Below are positions 8,768 to 17,356 of a DNA stretch of 64,000 nt, piece after piece (positions within the stretch are counted from its first letter, which is position 1; every line of letters begins with the position of its first letter). The notes below the pieces were generated by a model. The model was not told where the DNA came from and did not search any database. It saw only the letters and a list, made by a program, of their open reading frames with translations. A program made the position numbers and the translations under genes. The DNA lies in assembly GCA_017471785.1 (NCBI GenBank), contig JAFURP010000021.1:1-64000 (forward strand), in the 5' to 3' direction. The stretch is from Clostridia bacterium (GTDB lineage: Bacteria > Bacillota > Clostridia > Christensenellales > Borkfalkiaceae).

Positions 8768-10012
8768 ATGAAAAAATCGGTAGGCGCGCTGCTTTGCGCG
8801 ACGATAGCGTTAGGGATTATCGGGGTCAATTCGAGCGTAAAAGGCTTGGAAACGCCCGTTTATACGCAAGCGGAAAGCATATATTGCGAAAATGAAAATT
8901 CGGCAAAAACGGTAGAGGTAGAGGAAAGGAGCGCGGTAAATTTGCAGCTTCGAGCCAAATCCTCCTATTTGATGGATTACGGAACGGGTACGCAAATTTA
9001 CGCGCAAAACGAAACGGCGCATTTGCCGATCGCGAGTATGTGTAAGATCATGACGTTGATCTTATGCTTTGACGCCGTGGACGCAGGCACGCTTGATTTG
9101 GACGAAACGGTTTGTATCAGCGAAAGGGCGGCTTCCATGGGCGGATCACAGGTTTTTTTAGAGGCAAACGCGAGCTATCCCGTAAAAGAATTGATAAAAA
9201 GCATCGTCGTATGCTCGGCAAACGACAGCTGCGTGGCGATGGCGGAAAGGTTGGCGGGAAGCGAGGACGTCTTTATCGATCAAATGAACGAGCGTGCAAG
9301 ATCGCTCGGGGCGACGGATACCTTGTTTGCAAATTGTACGGGATTGCCTAAGGATCCACAATATTCGTGCGCAAAAGACGTGGCGCTGATGTTAAGAGAA
9401 TTACTCCGACACGAGGAATATTACGAATTCGGTAAGGTTTGGATGGATAAATTTCAGCATCCCGAGGGAAGATATACCGAAATTACCAATACCAACAAGC
9501 TGGTGCGTTTTTACGACGGGTGCGACGGCGGTAAAACGGGATTTACCAACCAAGCTGGGTTTTGTCTTGCCGCTACGGCAAAGCGCAAGGATATGCGCGT
9601 AATTTCCGTCGTTATCGGCGAGGAGAGCAGCGCAAACCGTTTCGAGGACGTGCGTACGATGTTTGATTACGCCTTTGCGAACTATTCCGTTTCACCTATC
9701 GTAGAAGCGAATATTCCTATGGAACAAACGGCTTGCGTCAACGGTGGTAAGGCAAAAACGGTCGCCGTTTATCCCGTGCGTTCGTCGTACGCGTTTACGA
9801 AGCGCGGTGAAAAAGCCAATATAACCATCGAACCCGTCCTGACCGAGCTTCGCGCGCCCGTTGAAAAAGGACAAGCGGCAGGCGAGATCGTCGTTTATAA
9901 GGACAACGTGGAGATAGATAGGGTGGCGCTCGTAACGCAGGACGCGGTGGCTAAAGCGACCTTTTGGGACAGGCTTAAAGACGTTGCGAAAAATTGGTGC
10001 GCCCGTAAATAA
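8768..10012 (+). CDS. D-alanyl-D-alanine carboxypeptidase (DacF/PBP5 family)
   Basis: 414 aa. An N-terminal signal segment (to about residue 25) is followed by a peptidase S11 domain with the three active-site motifs: SMCK (S-x-x-K), SAN (in VVCSANDSC) and KTG (in GGKTGFTNQAG). The C-terminal beta-rich PBP5-like domain (about residues 310-400) ends with a short amphipathic stretch, FWDRLKDVAKNW, typical of membrane attachment. It trims the terminal D-Ala from peptidoglycan stem peptides, and next to spoIVB a sporulation role (DacF-like) is plausible. A second family member lies at 14775. Confidence 0.93.
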   Translation: MKKSVGALLCATIALGIIGVNSSVKGLETPVYTQAESIYCENENSAKTVEVEERSAVNLQLRAKSSYLMDYGTGTQIYAQNETAHLPIASMCKIMTLILCFDAVDAGTLDLDETVCISERAASMGGSQVFLEANASYPVKELIKSIVVCSANDSCVAMAERLAGSEDVFIDQMNERARSLGATDTLFANCTGLPKDPQYSCAKDVALMLRELLRHEEYYEFGKVWMDKFQHPEGRYTEITNTNKLVRFYDGCDGGKTGFTNQAGFCLAATAKRKDMRVISVVIGEESSANRFEDVRTMFDYAFANYSVSPIVEANIPMEQTACVNGGKAKTVAVYPVRSSYAFTKRGEKANITIEPVLTELRAPVEKGQAAGEIVVYKDNVEIDRVALVTQDAVAKATFWDRLKDVAKNWCARK

Positions 10013-10031
10013 ACGAATATAAAAGTGAAAG

Positions 10032-10073
10032 TCCGCTTTTTTCGAAAAAAATTTCGAGAAAAACGGATTTTTT
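10032..10073 (+). terminator. Intrinsic terminator after the first carboxypeptidase gene
   Basis: A long interrupted stem pairs TCCG/CGGA, TTTTT/AAAAA and TCGAAA/TTTCGA around a short A-rich loop and is followed by six T. It separates the carboxypeptidase gene from the lysA promoter. Confidence 0.8.
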
Positions 10074-10096
10074 CATAGAAAAAGGGCTTTGCACTC

Positions 10097-10125
10097 TTGC
10101 ATTTTACCCGTAAATTTGATACAAT
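10097..10125 (+). promoter_or_regulatory. Promoter of lysA
   Basis: -35 TTGCAT (10097-10102), 17-bp spacer, -10 TACAAT (10120-10125) with an extended TG-A immediately before it. The start codon of lysA follows 33 bp downstream. Confidence 0.75.
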
Positions 10126-10157
10126 AATTACGTATTCATTTTGACGAGGATCATACG

Positions 10158-11492
10158 ATGAACGAGAGAGAAACCTTGAAAATCAACGAAAAGGGACATT
10201 TGGAGATCGGCGGCGCGGATTGCGTGGATTTGGCGAGCAAATTCGGTACGCCGTTGTACGTTTTCGACGAGGCGTATATTCGAAAAATGATGCGCGTATA
10301 TCGCGAAACGCTTGCGAAAAAATACGACGGAAACGGGCTTGTATTATACGCGTCCAAAGCGTTTTCCTGTCAAGCGGTCTATCGCATCGCGGACGAAGAA
10401 AATATCGGTATCGACGTGGTTTCGGGGGGTGAGCTGTATACCGCTTTGAAAGCCGGTTTTCCTGCGGAAAAGATCTATATGCACGGCAACAACAAGCTCG
10501 ATTACGAGATCGGGGAGGCGTTGGACGCGGGGATCGGCTGTATCGTTGCGGACGCCTATTCGGAGATCGATAAAATAGACGCGGAAGCCGCAAAGCGCGG
10601 AAAAACGCAAAAAATCTTGCTCCGCATTAACCCCGGGGTGGAGGCGCATACGCACGCGTTCGTGCAAACGGCGACGACGGACAGTAAGTTCGGTTTTTCT
10701 CTTGCGGACGGTACGGCGGAATCGGCAACGGCGTACGCGTTAAATAAAAAGCACGTAAGGCTCGAGGGATATCATTGTCATATCGGCTCGCAAATATTCG
10801 AAAAGCAATCGTTTGTGATCGCGGTGGAAAAATGTATAGATTTTGCCGCGGAAATGAAGCAAAAATACGGTTTTCTTTTGCAAACGCTCAATCTTGGAGG
10901 CGGTTACGGGATTTGGTATACCGACGAGGATAAAAAGATAGCGCCCGAGGGATATGCGGAATATGTGGAAGCTTTGATCGAAGCCGTGAAAGCCAAAGCG
11001 GCGGAGAAAGGTTTGTCGTTACCCTTTTTGCTGATCGAGCCGGGTCGCTCCATCGTCGGAGAAGCGGGGATAACGCTATATACGGTGGGGGCGATCAAGG
11101 ATATTCCAGCCGTAAAAAAATATATAGCGGTGGACGGCGGTATGTTTGATAATCCGCGGTACGCTTTATATCAATCCAAGTATACGCCCGTATTGGCAAA
11201 CCGCGCCGACGAAGAATGTACCGAAATCGTTACGATCGCGGGTAAATGTTGCGAAAGCGGCGATTTGATAGCGGTCAACGTTTCGTTGCCCAAAGCGGAA
11301 ACGGGAGATATTCTCGCCGTTCTTTCGACGGGGGCTTACAACTATTCGATGGCTATGAATTACAATCGGAATATGATCCCTCCTTGCATACTCGTCAACG
11401 CAGGGAAGGCGGAGTATATCGTAAAGCCGCAATCGTACGAGGACGTCAACCGCAACGACGTGATCCCCGAAAGATTAAAAAAGACGAAATAA
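10158..11492 (+). CDS. lysA: Diaminopimelate decarboxylase
   Basis: 444-aa PLP enzyme of the alanine racemase fold III type that converts meso-diaminopimelate to L-lysine. PLP Lys is in LYASKAFSC; other marks are HCHIGSQIF, the glycine-rich phosphate clamp LGGGYGIWY, EPGRSIVGEAG and AGKCCESGDLIA, whose Cys and Glu come from the partner subunit in the dimer. Slightly longer than the average of 420. It has its own promoter and is a single-gene unit. Confidence 0.96.
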   Translation: MNERETLKINEKGHLEIGGADCVDLASKFGTPLYVFDEAYIRKMMRVYRETLAKKYDGNGLVLYASKAFSCQAVYRIADEENIGIDVVSGGELYTALKAGFPAEKIYMHGNNKLDYEIGEALDAGIGCIVADAYSEIDKIDAEAAKRGKTQKILLRINPGVEAHTHAFVQTATTDSKFGFSLADGTAESATAYALNKKHVRLEGYHCHIGSQIFEKQSFVIAVEKCIDFAAEMKQKYGFLLQTLNLGGGYGIWYTDEDKKIAPEGYAEYVEALIEAVKAKAAEKGLSLPFLLIEPGRSIVGEAGITLYTVGAIKDIPAVKKYIAVDGGMFDNPRYALYQSKYTPVLANRADEECTEIVTIAGKCCESGDLIAVNVSLPKAETGDILAVLSTGAYNYSMAMNYNRNMIPPCILVNAGKAEYIVKPQSYEDVNRNDVIPERLKKTK

Positions 11493-11555
11493 CGCATTTT
11501 TCGTTCTCCACGGCTTTTTGAAAACGGAATTTCTTCAAATATACACCTGCCATAC

Positions 11556-11584
11556 TTGCGTTTTTCGCGAGAATGTGCTATAAT
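11556..11584 (+). promoter_or_regulatory. Promoter of the site-2 protease gene, predicting a near-leaderless mRNA
   Basis: -35 TTGCGT (11556-11561), 17-bp spacer, perfect -10 TATAAT (11579-11584) with extended TGC. The ATG at 11594 begins only 9 bp after the -10, so the transcript would start within about 3 nt of the start codon. Confidence 0.75.
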
Positions 11585-11593
11585 AGCGTAGCT

Positions 11594-12313
11594 ATGGAAC
11601 AGTTTTTATCCTATTTGATCGTGCTTTTGGCACAATTTATAGCGGTTATGGCGGTCGTTACCGTGCACGAGTACGCTCACGCGTTTGCGGCGTATAAATG
11701 CGGCGATCCGACTGCAAAATTTTCGGGGCGAATGTCCTTAAATCCCATGCGGCATTTCGATCCGCTCGGTATTTTGATGTTTGCCGTGGTCGGCTTCGGC
11801 TGGGCAAAACCGGTGCCTATCAATCCGAATAATTTTAACGATTATAAAAAGGGGAGCTTGTGGACTTCGGCGGCAGGCGTGATCGCCAACTATTTAACGG
11901 CGTTTTTATTCTATCCGCTGTTCGTGCTCGTGTTTTATTATTTGCTTCCGCCTTTGCAGGGGAAATACGCGGCGAATTTTCTTTATTACCTTTTTAACGG
12001 GCTCGTCGTATTTTCGCTTTCCTTTTGCGTATTCAATTTATTGCCCGTCTATCCGCTCGACGGTTTTCGTATCTTGGACGCGGCGAATACCAAGCGCGGT
12101 AAGGTATATTGGTTCTTGAAACAGTACGGCTATCACGTTTTGCTCGGCTTGATCTTATTGCATTTTTTGGCGGGTAGATTGCCGTTTTTAGGATATATCG
12201 ATTTACTCGGTTACGCGCTTGATTTTGCTATCGGCGTGTTTGGTAAACCGATCACGGCGTTTTGGAATTGGATTTTCGGGCTGTTCGGATTAAACGTGCC
12301 GTTTATATTTTAG
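11594..12313 (+). CDS. Site-2 protease family (M50) membrane metalloprotease
   Basis: 239 aa, strongly hydrophobic with about five to six membrane segments. The zinc motif HEYAHAFAA sits in the first helices and the third ligand is in LPVYPLDGFRIL (the NPDG-type motif). It belongs to the short group without PDZ domain found next to scpAB in many Bacillota; the substrate is unknown. The frame extends back to 11573, but that start overlaps the -10 box, so ATG 11594 is used. ScpA follows after 9 nt with the same orientation. Confidence 0.9.
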   Translation: MEQFLSYLIVLLAQFIAVMAVVTVHEYAHAFAAYKCGDPTAKFSGRMSLNPMRHFDPLGILMFAVVGFGWAKPVPINPNNFNDYKKGSLWTSAAGVIANYLTAFLFYPLFVLVFYYLLPPLQGKYAANFLYYLFNGLVVFSLSFCVFNLLPVYPLDGFRILDAANTKRGKVYWFLKQYGYHVLLGLILLHFLAGRLPFLGYIDLLGYALDFAIGVFGKPITAFWNWIFGLFGLNVPFIF

Positions 12314-12322
12314 GAGTTAACA

Positions 12323-13144
12323 ATGGAAAAGGAAAAGCTGACCGTTGCTTCGGTCAAAAATTTCGAAACGGAAGTGGATTATACGACCGTCCTCGATAAC
12401 TTCGAGGGGCCGCTCGATCTACTGCTGTATCTTATCAAACAGGAAGAGATCGAGATCAAGGATATTTTCGTGTCGCAGGTAACCGAGCAGTTCCTTTCCT
12501 ATATGAAAGGCTTGGAATATCTCGATATGGAAAAGGCGAGCGAATATTTGAATATCGCCGCGACGATCATCGATATCAAGGCGCGTAGCCTCGTGCCGCT
12601 TTACGACGAGGAATGGACGGACGACGGTATGGACGACGATTTCGACGATCGATACAATCCCGAGCGGGAGCTTATTCAGGCGTTGGAGGAATACCAAACG
12701 GCGAAAAAGCTGAAAGAACGCGAAACGATCGGATACATATTCAAAGAGCCGGATAAGGAATTTACCGCGACGAAGGTGCAGTATTCGGATATGACGCTCG
12801 ACGGTTTGATGAAAGCGTTTACGAAAATGATGCTTCGTTTGGAGAGCAAAAAACGCGATACGCCGCCGCCCCGTGAGATTCCCAAGGACGTTTACACCGT
12901 GCGCGATAAGATCAAGCACATTCGCGAACGGGTGCTGCAAGCGGAAGCTACGCAGTTTGAAGAACTGTTTAACGAGGATTCGACCAAACCGGAGATCGTT
13001 ACCACCTTTCAAGCGCTTTTGGAGCTTTTGAAGCACCAATTTATATTGGTAGAGCAGGGGGATCTTTTCTCCTCCATCATTATTAAGAAAAATCCCAATA
13101 GAAGAGAGGACGAAGAAATTGGAGAAATTGACGAATATAATTGA
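12323..13144 (+). CDS. scpA: Segregation and condensation protein A
   Basis: 273-aa kleisin of the bacterial SMC-ScpAB condensin. The N-terminal domain has the signature YTTVLDNFEGPLDLLLYLIKQEEIEIKDI and the C-terminal winged helix ends the protein (ATQFEELF onward, then FQALLELLKHQFILVEQ). It closes the Smc ring between head and neck and recruits ScpB. The RBS is GGAG and the end overlaps the scpB start by 26 nt, suggesting coupling. Confidence 0.95.
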   Translation: MEKEKLTVASVKNFETEVDYTTVLDNFEGPLDLLLYLIKQEEIEIKDIFVSQVTEQFLSYMKGLEYLDMEKASEYLNIAATIIDIKARSLVPLYDEEWTDDGMDDDFDDRYNPERELIQALEEYQTAKKLKERETIGYIFKEPDKEFTATKVQYSDMTLDGLMKAFTKMMLRLESKKRDTPPPREIPKDVYTVRDKIKHIRERVLQAEATQFEELFNEDSTKPEIVTTFQALLELLKHQFILVEQGDLFSSIIIKKNPNRREDEEIGEIDEYN

Positions 13145-13826
13145 GGCAATACTGTTTGCGTCGGGCGACGCCGTTCCCATCGAGCTACTCCGCGAAAAGC
13201 TGGAGATCACCAAGCGCGAAGCGGACGAAGCGATTCGCCAGCTGGAGAAAAAATATACGGGAGATTGCGGTATTCGGCTTTTGCATTTCAACCACAAATT
13301 GCAATTTGCAACCAATCCCGATTATAAAGATACCGTGTCGTTGGTGCTTGCGCCCATTCGCGAAAAGGAATTTACGCGCACTATTTTGGAATGTGCGGCG
13401 ATCATTGCGTATAAACAACCGATCACCCGTAGCGAATTGGAGGGGGTACGCGGCGTGAACAGCGACTACGCGATCACCACGCTGTTGAGCTTGGATATGA
13501 TCACTCCCTGCGGCGTGCGGAATACGGCAGGTAAACCCGTAGAATACGCAACGACGGATAATTTCTTAAAGCGGTTTAAGCTTAAATCGCTTTCCGAGCT
13601 TCCCGACTATCAGGAATTGATGCACAAGATCGCGGAGATGAGCGCTTCGTTTGAAACCGAAAGCAATTATCTTTACGAAAAGGACGTTTACGACCCCGAT
13701 AACGATCCCGAGCTGCAGCAGGATTTGGGCGAAGCGGTGCCGTCGGTAGAGCCTGAACAAAAGGACGGTTTTGAAGTACCCGAATTTTTGAGGGATATTC
13801 AAGACGACATCATTAAAATTCAATAA
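13119..13826 (+). CDS. scpB: Segregation and condensation protein B
   Basis: 235 aa with two winged-helix domains; IEAILFASGDAVPIELLREKL is the typical N-terminus and AIIAYKQPITRSELEGVRGVNSDYAITTLL the conserved second domain. ScpB dimers bind ScpA in the condensin complex. The start is TTG at 13119 (MEKLTNIIEAILF), inside the end of scpA; a second in-frame TTG at 13128 is possible. The acidic C-terminal ~60 residues are longer than in compact homologues. Confidence 0.94.
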   Translation: MEKLTNIIEAILFASGDAVPIELLREKLEITKREADEAIRQLEKKYTGDCGIRLLHFNHKLQFATNPDYKDTVSLVLAPIREKEFTRTILECAAIIAYKQPITRSELEGVRGVNSDYAITTLLSLDMITPCGVRNTAGKPVEYATTDNFLKRFKLKSLSELPDYQELMHKIAEMSASFETESNYLYEKDVYDPDNDPELQQDLGEAVPSVEPEQKDGFEVPEFLRDIQDDIIKIQ

Positions 13827-13856
13827 AAACGCAAACGAAAGGTACATATTTTTAAG

Positions 13857-13894
13857 CGACCTGCCCATATTGTTGATATGAGCAGGTCGTTTTT
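13857..13894 (+). terminator. Terminator-like hairpin overlapping the start of the DUF2953-like gene
   Basis: CGACCTGC (13857-13864) pairs with GCAGGTCG (13882-13889), and after one mismatch CATAT pairs with ATATG around a TGTTG loop. Five T follow. The 3' arm contains the first ATG of the downstream frame, so the hairpin could act as an attenuator between scpAB and ytfJ. Confidence 0.65.
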
Positions 13895-14432
13895 GTATGC
13901 GGTGCTTATCCTATTATCCACGGCGTTTCTACTCTTTTTTCCGATCGTGATCGAATCGGACACGCATTTGGACCTAAATCGCAAAAAATGCGGGTTTGCC
14001 GTCTTTGCGTTCAAACGGATCAAGCTGATCGGCGGTTATATTGCAACTTACGACGGTGGACTCGCCTTGCACGTATCCAAAAAGAACGCTATTTTGATTC
14101 CGTATTCACAAATGGATAGCGAGCGTAAACGCTTTTCTTTTATACGGACCTTTCGACTGATATCCTTTCGTTTGACGACGGAAACGGGCGCGGAATATTT
14201 GTTGCCCGTGGGATTGATCCATACGGCGCTGCGAGCTTGTTTTTTTGCGATCGGAGGCGATAAGGATAAAATCGAAAACAATTTGTGGTTGACGGACGGG
14301 GATACCCTGCGCGTTTCCCTTAATTTCGTAATATTCTTCAATTTATATATTTTGCTCAAAAACTTTTTGAAATTCTTAAAGGAGAAAATAAAAATATTAT
14401 GGCGGAAAAAAATGAAAAAATCAACGGCTTGA
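13893..14432 (+). CDS. DUF2953-like membrane-associated protein
   Basis: About 179 aa. An N-terminal hydrophobic helix (LYAVLILLSTAFLLFFPIVI), a beta-rich middle and a C-terminal hydrophobic/basic stretch (VIFFNLYILLKNFLKFLKEKIKILWRKK). The architecture and the place between scpB and ytfJ match the DUF2953 genes of spore-forming Clostridia; the function is unknown. The ATG at 13878 lies inside the terminator stem and has no visible RBS. TTG at 13893, preceded by AGCAGG, is the more likely start, with GTG at 13902 as an alternative. Its end overlaps ytfJ by 34 nt. Confidence 0.6.
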   Translation: MYAVLILLSTAFLLFFPIVIESDTHLDLNRKKCGFAVFAFKRIKLIGGYIATYDGGLALHVSKKNAILIPYSQMDSERKRFSFIRTFRLISFRLTTETGAEYLLPVGLIHTALRACFFAIGGDKDKIENNLWLTDGDTLRVSLNFVIFFNLYILLKNFLKFLKEKIKILWRKKMKKSTA

Positions 14433-14773
14433 TCAACGCTTCCATCGATAATCTCGGCGGACTTGCCGACGTGAATACCATTATCGGTCAACCCATCGTT
14501 ACGGCGAGCGGTTATCAGATCATACCCTTTTCCAAGGTAACGATGGGCAACCTTTCGGGCGGTGGCGAATACGGCGACGTGAAGGTGGTCAAGGAGATCG
14601 ACGCGCTTCCGTTCGCCGGCGGCAGCGGCGCGGTGATCAGTATGAAGCCTATGGGATTTTTGGTAGACGACGGAACGTCTTGTCGCATTATGCGCGTGAC
14701 TGACGAACCGATCGATAATTTGATCGAAAGGGCGGGGGAAATCCTTCGCGAAGTGATGGCGAAAAAAGATTGA
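14399..14773 (+). CDS. ytfJ: GerW/YtfJ family sporulation protein
   Basis: 124 aa. The family signature is clear: TIIGQPIVTASGYQIIPFSKVTMG, a Gly-rich GNLSGGGEYGDV, then PFAGGSGAVISMKPMGFLVDD. YtfJ-type proteins are made in the forespore and are needed for normal spore resistance and germination in Bacillus. The C-terminus is short and amphipathic. It starts inside the end of the DUF2953-like gene and stops 1 nt before the next start, so this is one operon with the following carboxypeptidase. Confidence 0.92.
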   Translation: MAEKNEKINGLINASIDNLGGLADVNTIIGQPIVTASGYQIIPFSKVTMGNLSGGGEYGDVKVVKEIDALPFAGGSGAVISMKPMGFLVDDGTSCRIMRVTDEPIDNLIERAGEILREVMAKKD

Positions 14774-14774
14774 T

Positions 14775-15824
14775 ATGGGAAAAAGGTCTTTTTCATTTCG
14801 ACTGCTTTTTGCCTGCTTTCTCGCGACAAACGCTTGCACGTTGACGACGCCTATGAAAAAATATATGCAAACGAGCGCAAGTGTGCAAGCGTGGACGGAA
14901 GCGAAAGCGGAATGCGTTATGGAACTGAACAGCCGCCGCATCTTATACGCCGCGCACGCCGATACACGTTTGCCGATGGCAAGTACGACCAAGATACTCA
15001 CCGCCGCTACCATTTTGGAATATTGCGATAATTTGCGAGAGGAAATAACGATCCCTGCGGAAGCGGCGGGCGTGGAGGGCTCTTCGGTGTATTTGAAAAG
15101 CGGCGATATCTATACCGTGGAGGATTTGCTTTACGGCTTGATGTTGCGTTCGGGGAACGATTGCGCGACGGCGCTAGCCTTGCGGTTTGGCGGCAGTATC
15201 GGCGGTTTTTCCGCAAAAATGAATACGCTGGCGCAAGCGGCAGGGGCGTTAGAGAGCAATTTTGAAAATCCGCACGGCTTACCTTGCGCCGAGCATTATA
15301 CCACGGCAAAGGATTTGAGCTATATAACCTGCTACGCTATGCAGGATCCCGTCTTTCAAAAGATCGTAGCAACGAAATATTACGAGCCGCGTCATTGGCA
15401 AAATAAAAATAAAATGCTTCGCTTGTACGAGGGTGGTATCGGGGTGAAAACGGGTTACACAAAGGCGGCAGGGCGGTGCTTGGTTTCCGCTGCAAAACGG
15501 GGGGATATGACGCTCGTATGCACGCTATTGAATTGTCCGACGACCTACGAGCGGACGATAAAATTATTCGACGACGCGTTCGCCGCCTATCAAAACGTGC
15601 TTCTCGTGAAAGCGGACGAGCCGTTTACGCTTACCGACGGCAAAAAGACGGTGCAATGCGTTACGGAAAAAGACTTTTATTATCCTCTTTTACAGGACGA
15701 ACGGTCGCTTGTGGAGATCAAGGCGAAAAGCGTAAACGTTAAAAAATCGGAAAAAATCGTAGGACAATTGGAAATATATCTTGCAAAACGGTTGCTTTTT
15801 TCGGCAAATTTATATAAACTATAA
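14775..15824 (+). CDS. D-alanyl-D-alanine carboxypeptidase (second S11 family member)
   Basis: 349 aa with a signal peptide of about 20 residues (FRLLFACFLATNACT). S-x-x-K is MASTTK, the second motif is SGN (RSGNDCATALA) and KTG is in IGVKTGYTKAAGRCL. The C-terminal PBP5-like domain is shorter than in the copy at 8768. Cotranscription with ytfJ suggests a sporulation or spore-cortex function, as in clostridial ytfJ-dacB clusters. Only one base lies between the ytfJ stop and this ATG. Confidence 0.93.
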   Translation: MGKRSFSFRLLFACFLATNACTLTTPMKKYMQTSASVQAWTEAKAECVMELNSRRILYAAHADTRLPMASTTKILTAATILEYCDNLREEITIPAEAAGVEGSSVYLKSGDIYTVEDLLYGLMLRSGNDCATALALRFGGSIGGFSAKMNTLAQAAGALESNFENPHGLPCAEHYTTAKDLSYITCYAMQDPVFQKIVATKYYEPRHWQNKNKMLRLYEGGIGVKTGYTKAAGRCLVSAAKRGDMTLVCTLLNCPTTYERTIKLFDDAFAAYQNVLLVKADEPFTLTDGKKTVQCVTEKDFYYPLLQDERSLVEIKAKSVNVKKSEKIVGQLEIYLAKRLLFSANLYKL

Positions 15825-15853
15825 GTGTAAAATTCAAACGGAAAGGCAAACGA

Positions 15854-16558
15854 ATGAGAATCAATAAGTTTTTAGCGGAAAAAGGCGTCGCGAGCCGCCG
15901 TCATGCGGACGAAATGATCGCGGCGGGAAGAGTGCAGATCAACGGCGTCGTAGCCACGCTCGGCGCAAGCGTAGAGGAAACGGACGAGGTATTTCTCGAC
16001 GGACAACCGATCGCGCAGGGTGAAAAGAAAGAAGAATTTTATATTATGAATAAACCCAAAGGTGTGATTTGCAGCGTTTCGGACGATCGGGGTAGAAAGA
16101 CGGTAATGCAGCTGTTGCCTGAAACGGTCGGGAGAGTATTTCCCGTCGGTCGGCTTGATTACGAGACGGAGGGGTTGTTGATATTGACCAACGACGGAGA
16201 TACGGCGTACCGCTTAACGCACCCGTCGAACGAGATCCCGAAAACGTATATGGCTCGTATTGAGGGTACGATGACGGAGAAAGACCTGAATCGGATACGT
16301 TCGGGAGTGGAATTGGACGGCGTTATGACGAAAAAATGTAAGGCGCATATCGTAGAAACGAATAAAGCGTATACCAAGGTGCATATCACTATCACGGAGG
16401 GTAGGAACCGTCAAGTTCGCCGTATGTTCGAAGCGATCGGACGCAACGTCGAGTTTTTGAAGCGGATCAGTATCGGTAAATTGAAGCTCACGGGGCTTGA
16501 CAGAGGGCAGGTACGCGCGCTTACCGAAGAAGAAATTCTCTATTTGAAAGGACTTTAA
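15854..16558 (+). CDS. rluB: Pseudouridine synthase, RsuA/RluB family
   Basis: 234 aa. An N-terminal S4 domain (MRINKFLAEKGVASRRHADEMI, INGVV) precedes the catalytic domain with VGRLDYETEGLLILTNDG, where Asp is the nucleophile, and the end motif EGRNRQVRRMFEAIG. It modifies a uridine in 23S rRNA; the choice of rluB is by family resemblance and clostridial context near scpB. A bidirectional hairpin follows the stop. Confidence 0.9.
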   Translation: MRINKFLAEKGVASRRHADEMIAAGRVQINGVVATLGASVEETDEVFLDGQPIAQGEKKEEFYIMNKPKGVICSVSDDRGRKTVMQLLPETVGRVFPVGRLDYETEGLLILTNDGDTAYRLTHPSNEIPKTYMARIEGTMTEKDLNRIRSGVELDGVMTKKCKAHIVETNKAYTKVHITITEGRNRQVRRMFEAIGRNVEFLKRISIGKLKLTGLDRGQVRALTEEEILYLKGL

Positions 16559-16560
16559 TG

Positions 16561-16600
16561 AAAAAATCCCCGATTTCGGTTAGAAAATCGGGGATAATAT
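16561..16600. terminator. Terminator between rluB and lexA (strongest for lexA)
   Basis: ATCCCCGATTT (16566-16576) pairs with AAATCGGGGAT (16585-16595) across an 8-nt loop. On the minus strand the stem is followed by six U, the clearest orientation; on the plus strand the following sequence is only T-rich (AATATTTTA). It lies between converging genes. Confidence 0.85.
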
Positions 16601-16613
16601 TTTATACGCCTTT

Positions 16614-17225
16614 TTAAGAGCGGTAATTACGCATTAAACCGACGACCTTGCCGAGAATGGTAACCTCTCCGTCCTCAAAAACCATATCGGATAACGCCTC
16701 GTTTTCGGGGTGCAATACGATCTTGCCGTTTCTACGGAATAAACGTTTGACCGTCGCGGCTTCTTCTTCGCTGACGAGCGCAACGACGATATCGCCGTCA
16801 AGCGCCGTTTGTTGACGGCGTACGATGATCTTATCGCCGTCCTCGATGCCCGCATCGATCATAGAGGTACCTTGCACGCGAAGCATAAATATCTCTTCGC
16901 CCTTAAATTCGCCCACGGGAAAAGTGTAATAATCCTCGTAATTTTCATAAGCAAAGATGGGTTGACCGGCGGTAACGGTACCCACGAGCGGAACGGTCAC
17001 GCCCGTACCTTTTCCAATGGTAACGGCGCGTTTTTTATTTTCCGTCTTATTCAAATAGCCTTTCGTTTGTAATTTTTCGATATAGCTATGCACGGTCGCG
17101 GTGGATTTGATCCCACATTCCTTACCGATCTCGCGAACGGAGGGCGTGTAGCCGTTCTCCTCGGAAAACTTACGTATATAGTCCATAACCTTTATCAATT
17201 TTTGTTCGTTTACCATAAACTTCAC
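16614..17225 (-). CDS. lexA: LexA repressor
   Basis: 203-aa SOS regulator. N-terminal winged helix (YTPSVREIGKECGIKSTATVHSYIEKLQTKGYL); the self-cleavage Ala-Gly is in GTVTAGQP; catalytic Ser in VQGTSMIDAGI and catalytic Lys in EEAATVKRLF. RecA-ssDNA filaments stimulate autocleavage. The gene has its own promoter with a LexA-type dyad over the -35 region, so autoregulation is likely. Confidence 0.96.
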   Translation of the reverse strand: MKFMVNEQKLIKVMDYIRKFSEENGYTPSVREIGKECGIKSTATVHSYIEKLQTKGYLNKTENKKRAVTIGKGTGVTVPLVGTVTAGQPIFAYENYEDYYTFPVGEFKGEEIFMLRVQGTSMIDAGIEDGDKIIVRRQQTALDGDIVVALVSEEEAATVKRLFRRNGKIVLHPENEALSDMVFEDGEVTILGKVVGLMRNYRS

Positions 17226-17248
17226 CTCGTCGGGCTATTCTTGTTATT

Positions 17249-17277
17249 ATTATAACATACTTTTTTTGAAAATGCAA
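17249..17277 (-). promoter_or_regulatory. Promoter of lexA
   Basis: On the minus strand: -35 TTGCAT (17272-17277), 17-bp spacer, -10 TATAAT (17249-17254). The lexA start codon is about 25 bp downstream. Confidence 0.8.
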
Positions 17278-17287
17278 ACAAATGTTT
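17276..17287. promoter_or_regulatory. Probable LexA operator (SOS box)
   Basis: The dyad AAAC-AAAT-GTTT fits the Gram-positive GAAC-N4-GTTC type with one base changed in each half. It overlaps the -35 of lexA and lies just upstream of the -35 of the divergent Cys-rich gene, so it could control both. Confidence 0.6.
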
Positions 17288-17298
17288 ATATAAAATGC

Positions 17299-17326
17299 TT
17301 GATTTTTCAAAATTTTATGCTATAAT
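17299..17326 (+). promoter_or_regulatory. Promoter of the small Cys-rich gene
   Basis: -35 TTGATT (17299-17304), 16-bp spacer, -10 TATAAT (17321-17326) with extended TGC. It is divergent from the lexA promoter, with the presumed LexA box between them. Confidence 0.7.
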
Positions 17327-17356
17327 AGTAAAGAGGATAGAAACGAGAGGTTGATT

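Noticed and set aside
12419-13315. 298-codon open frame on the minus strand
   Set aside because: Fully antisense to scpA and scpB, whose products are clear family members; no RBS and no recognisable protein.
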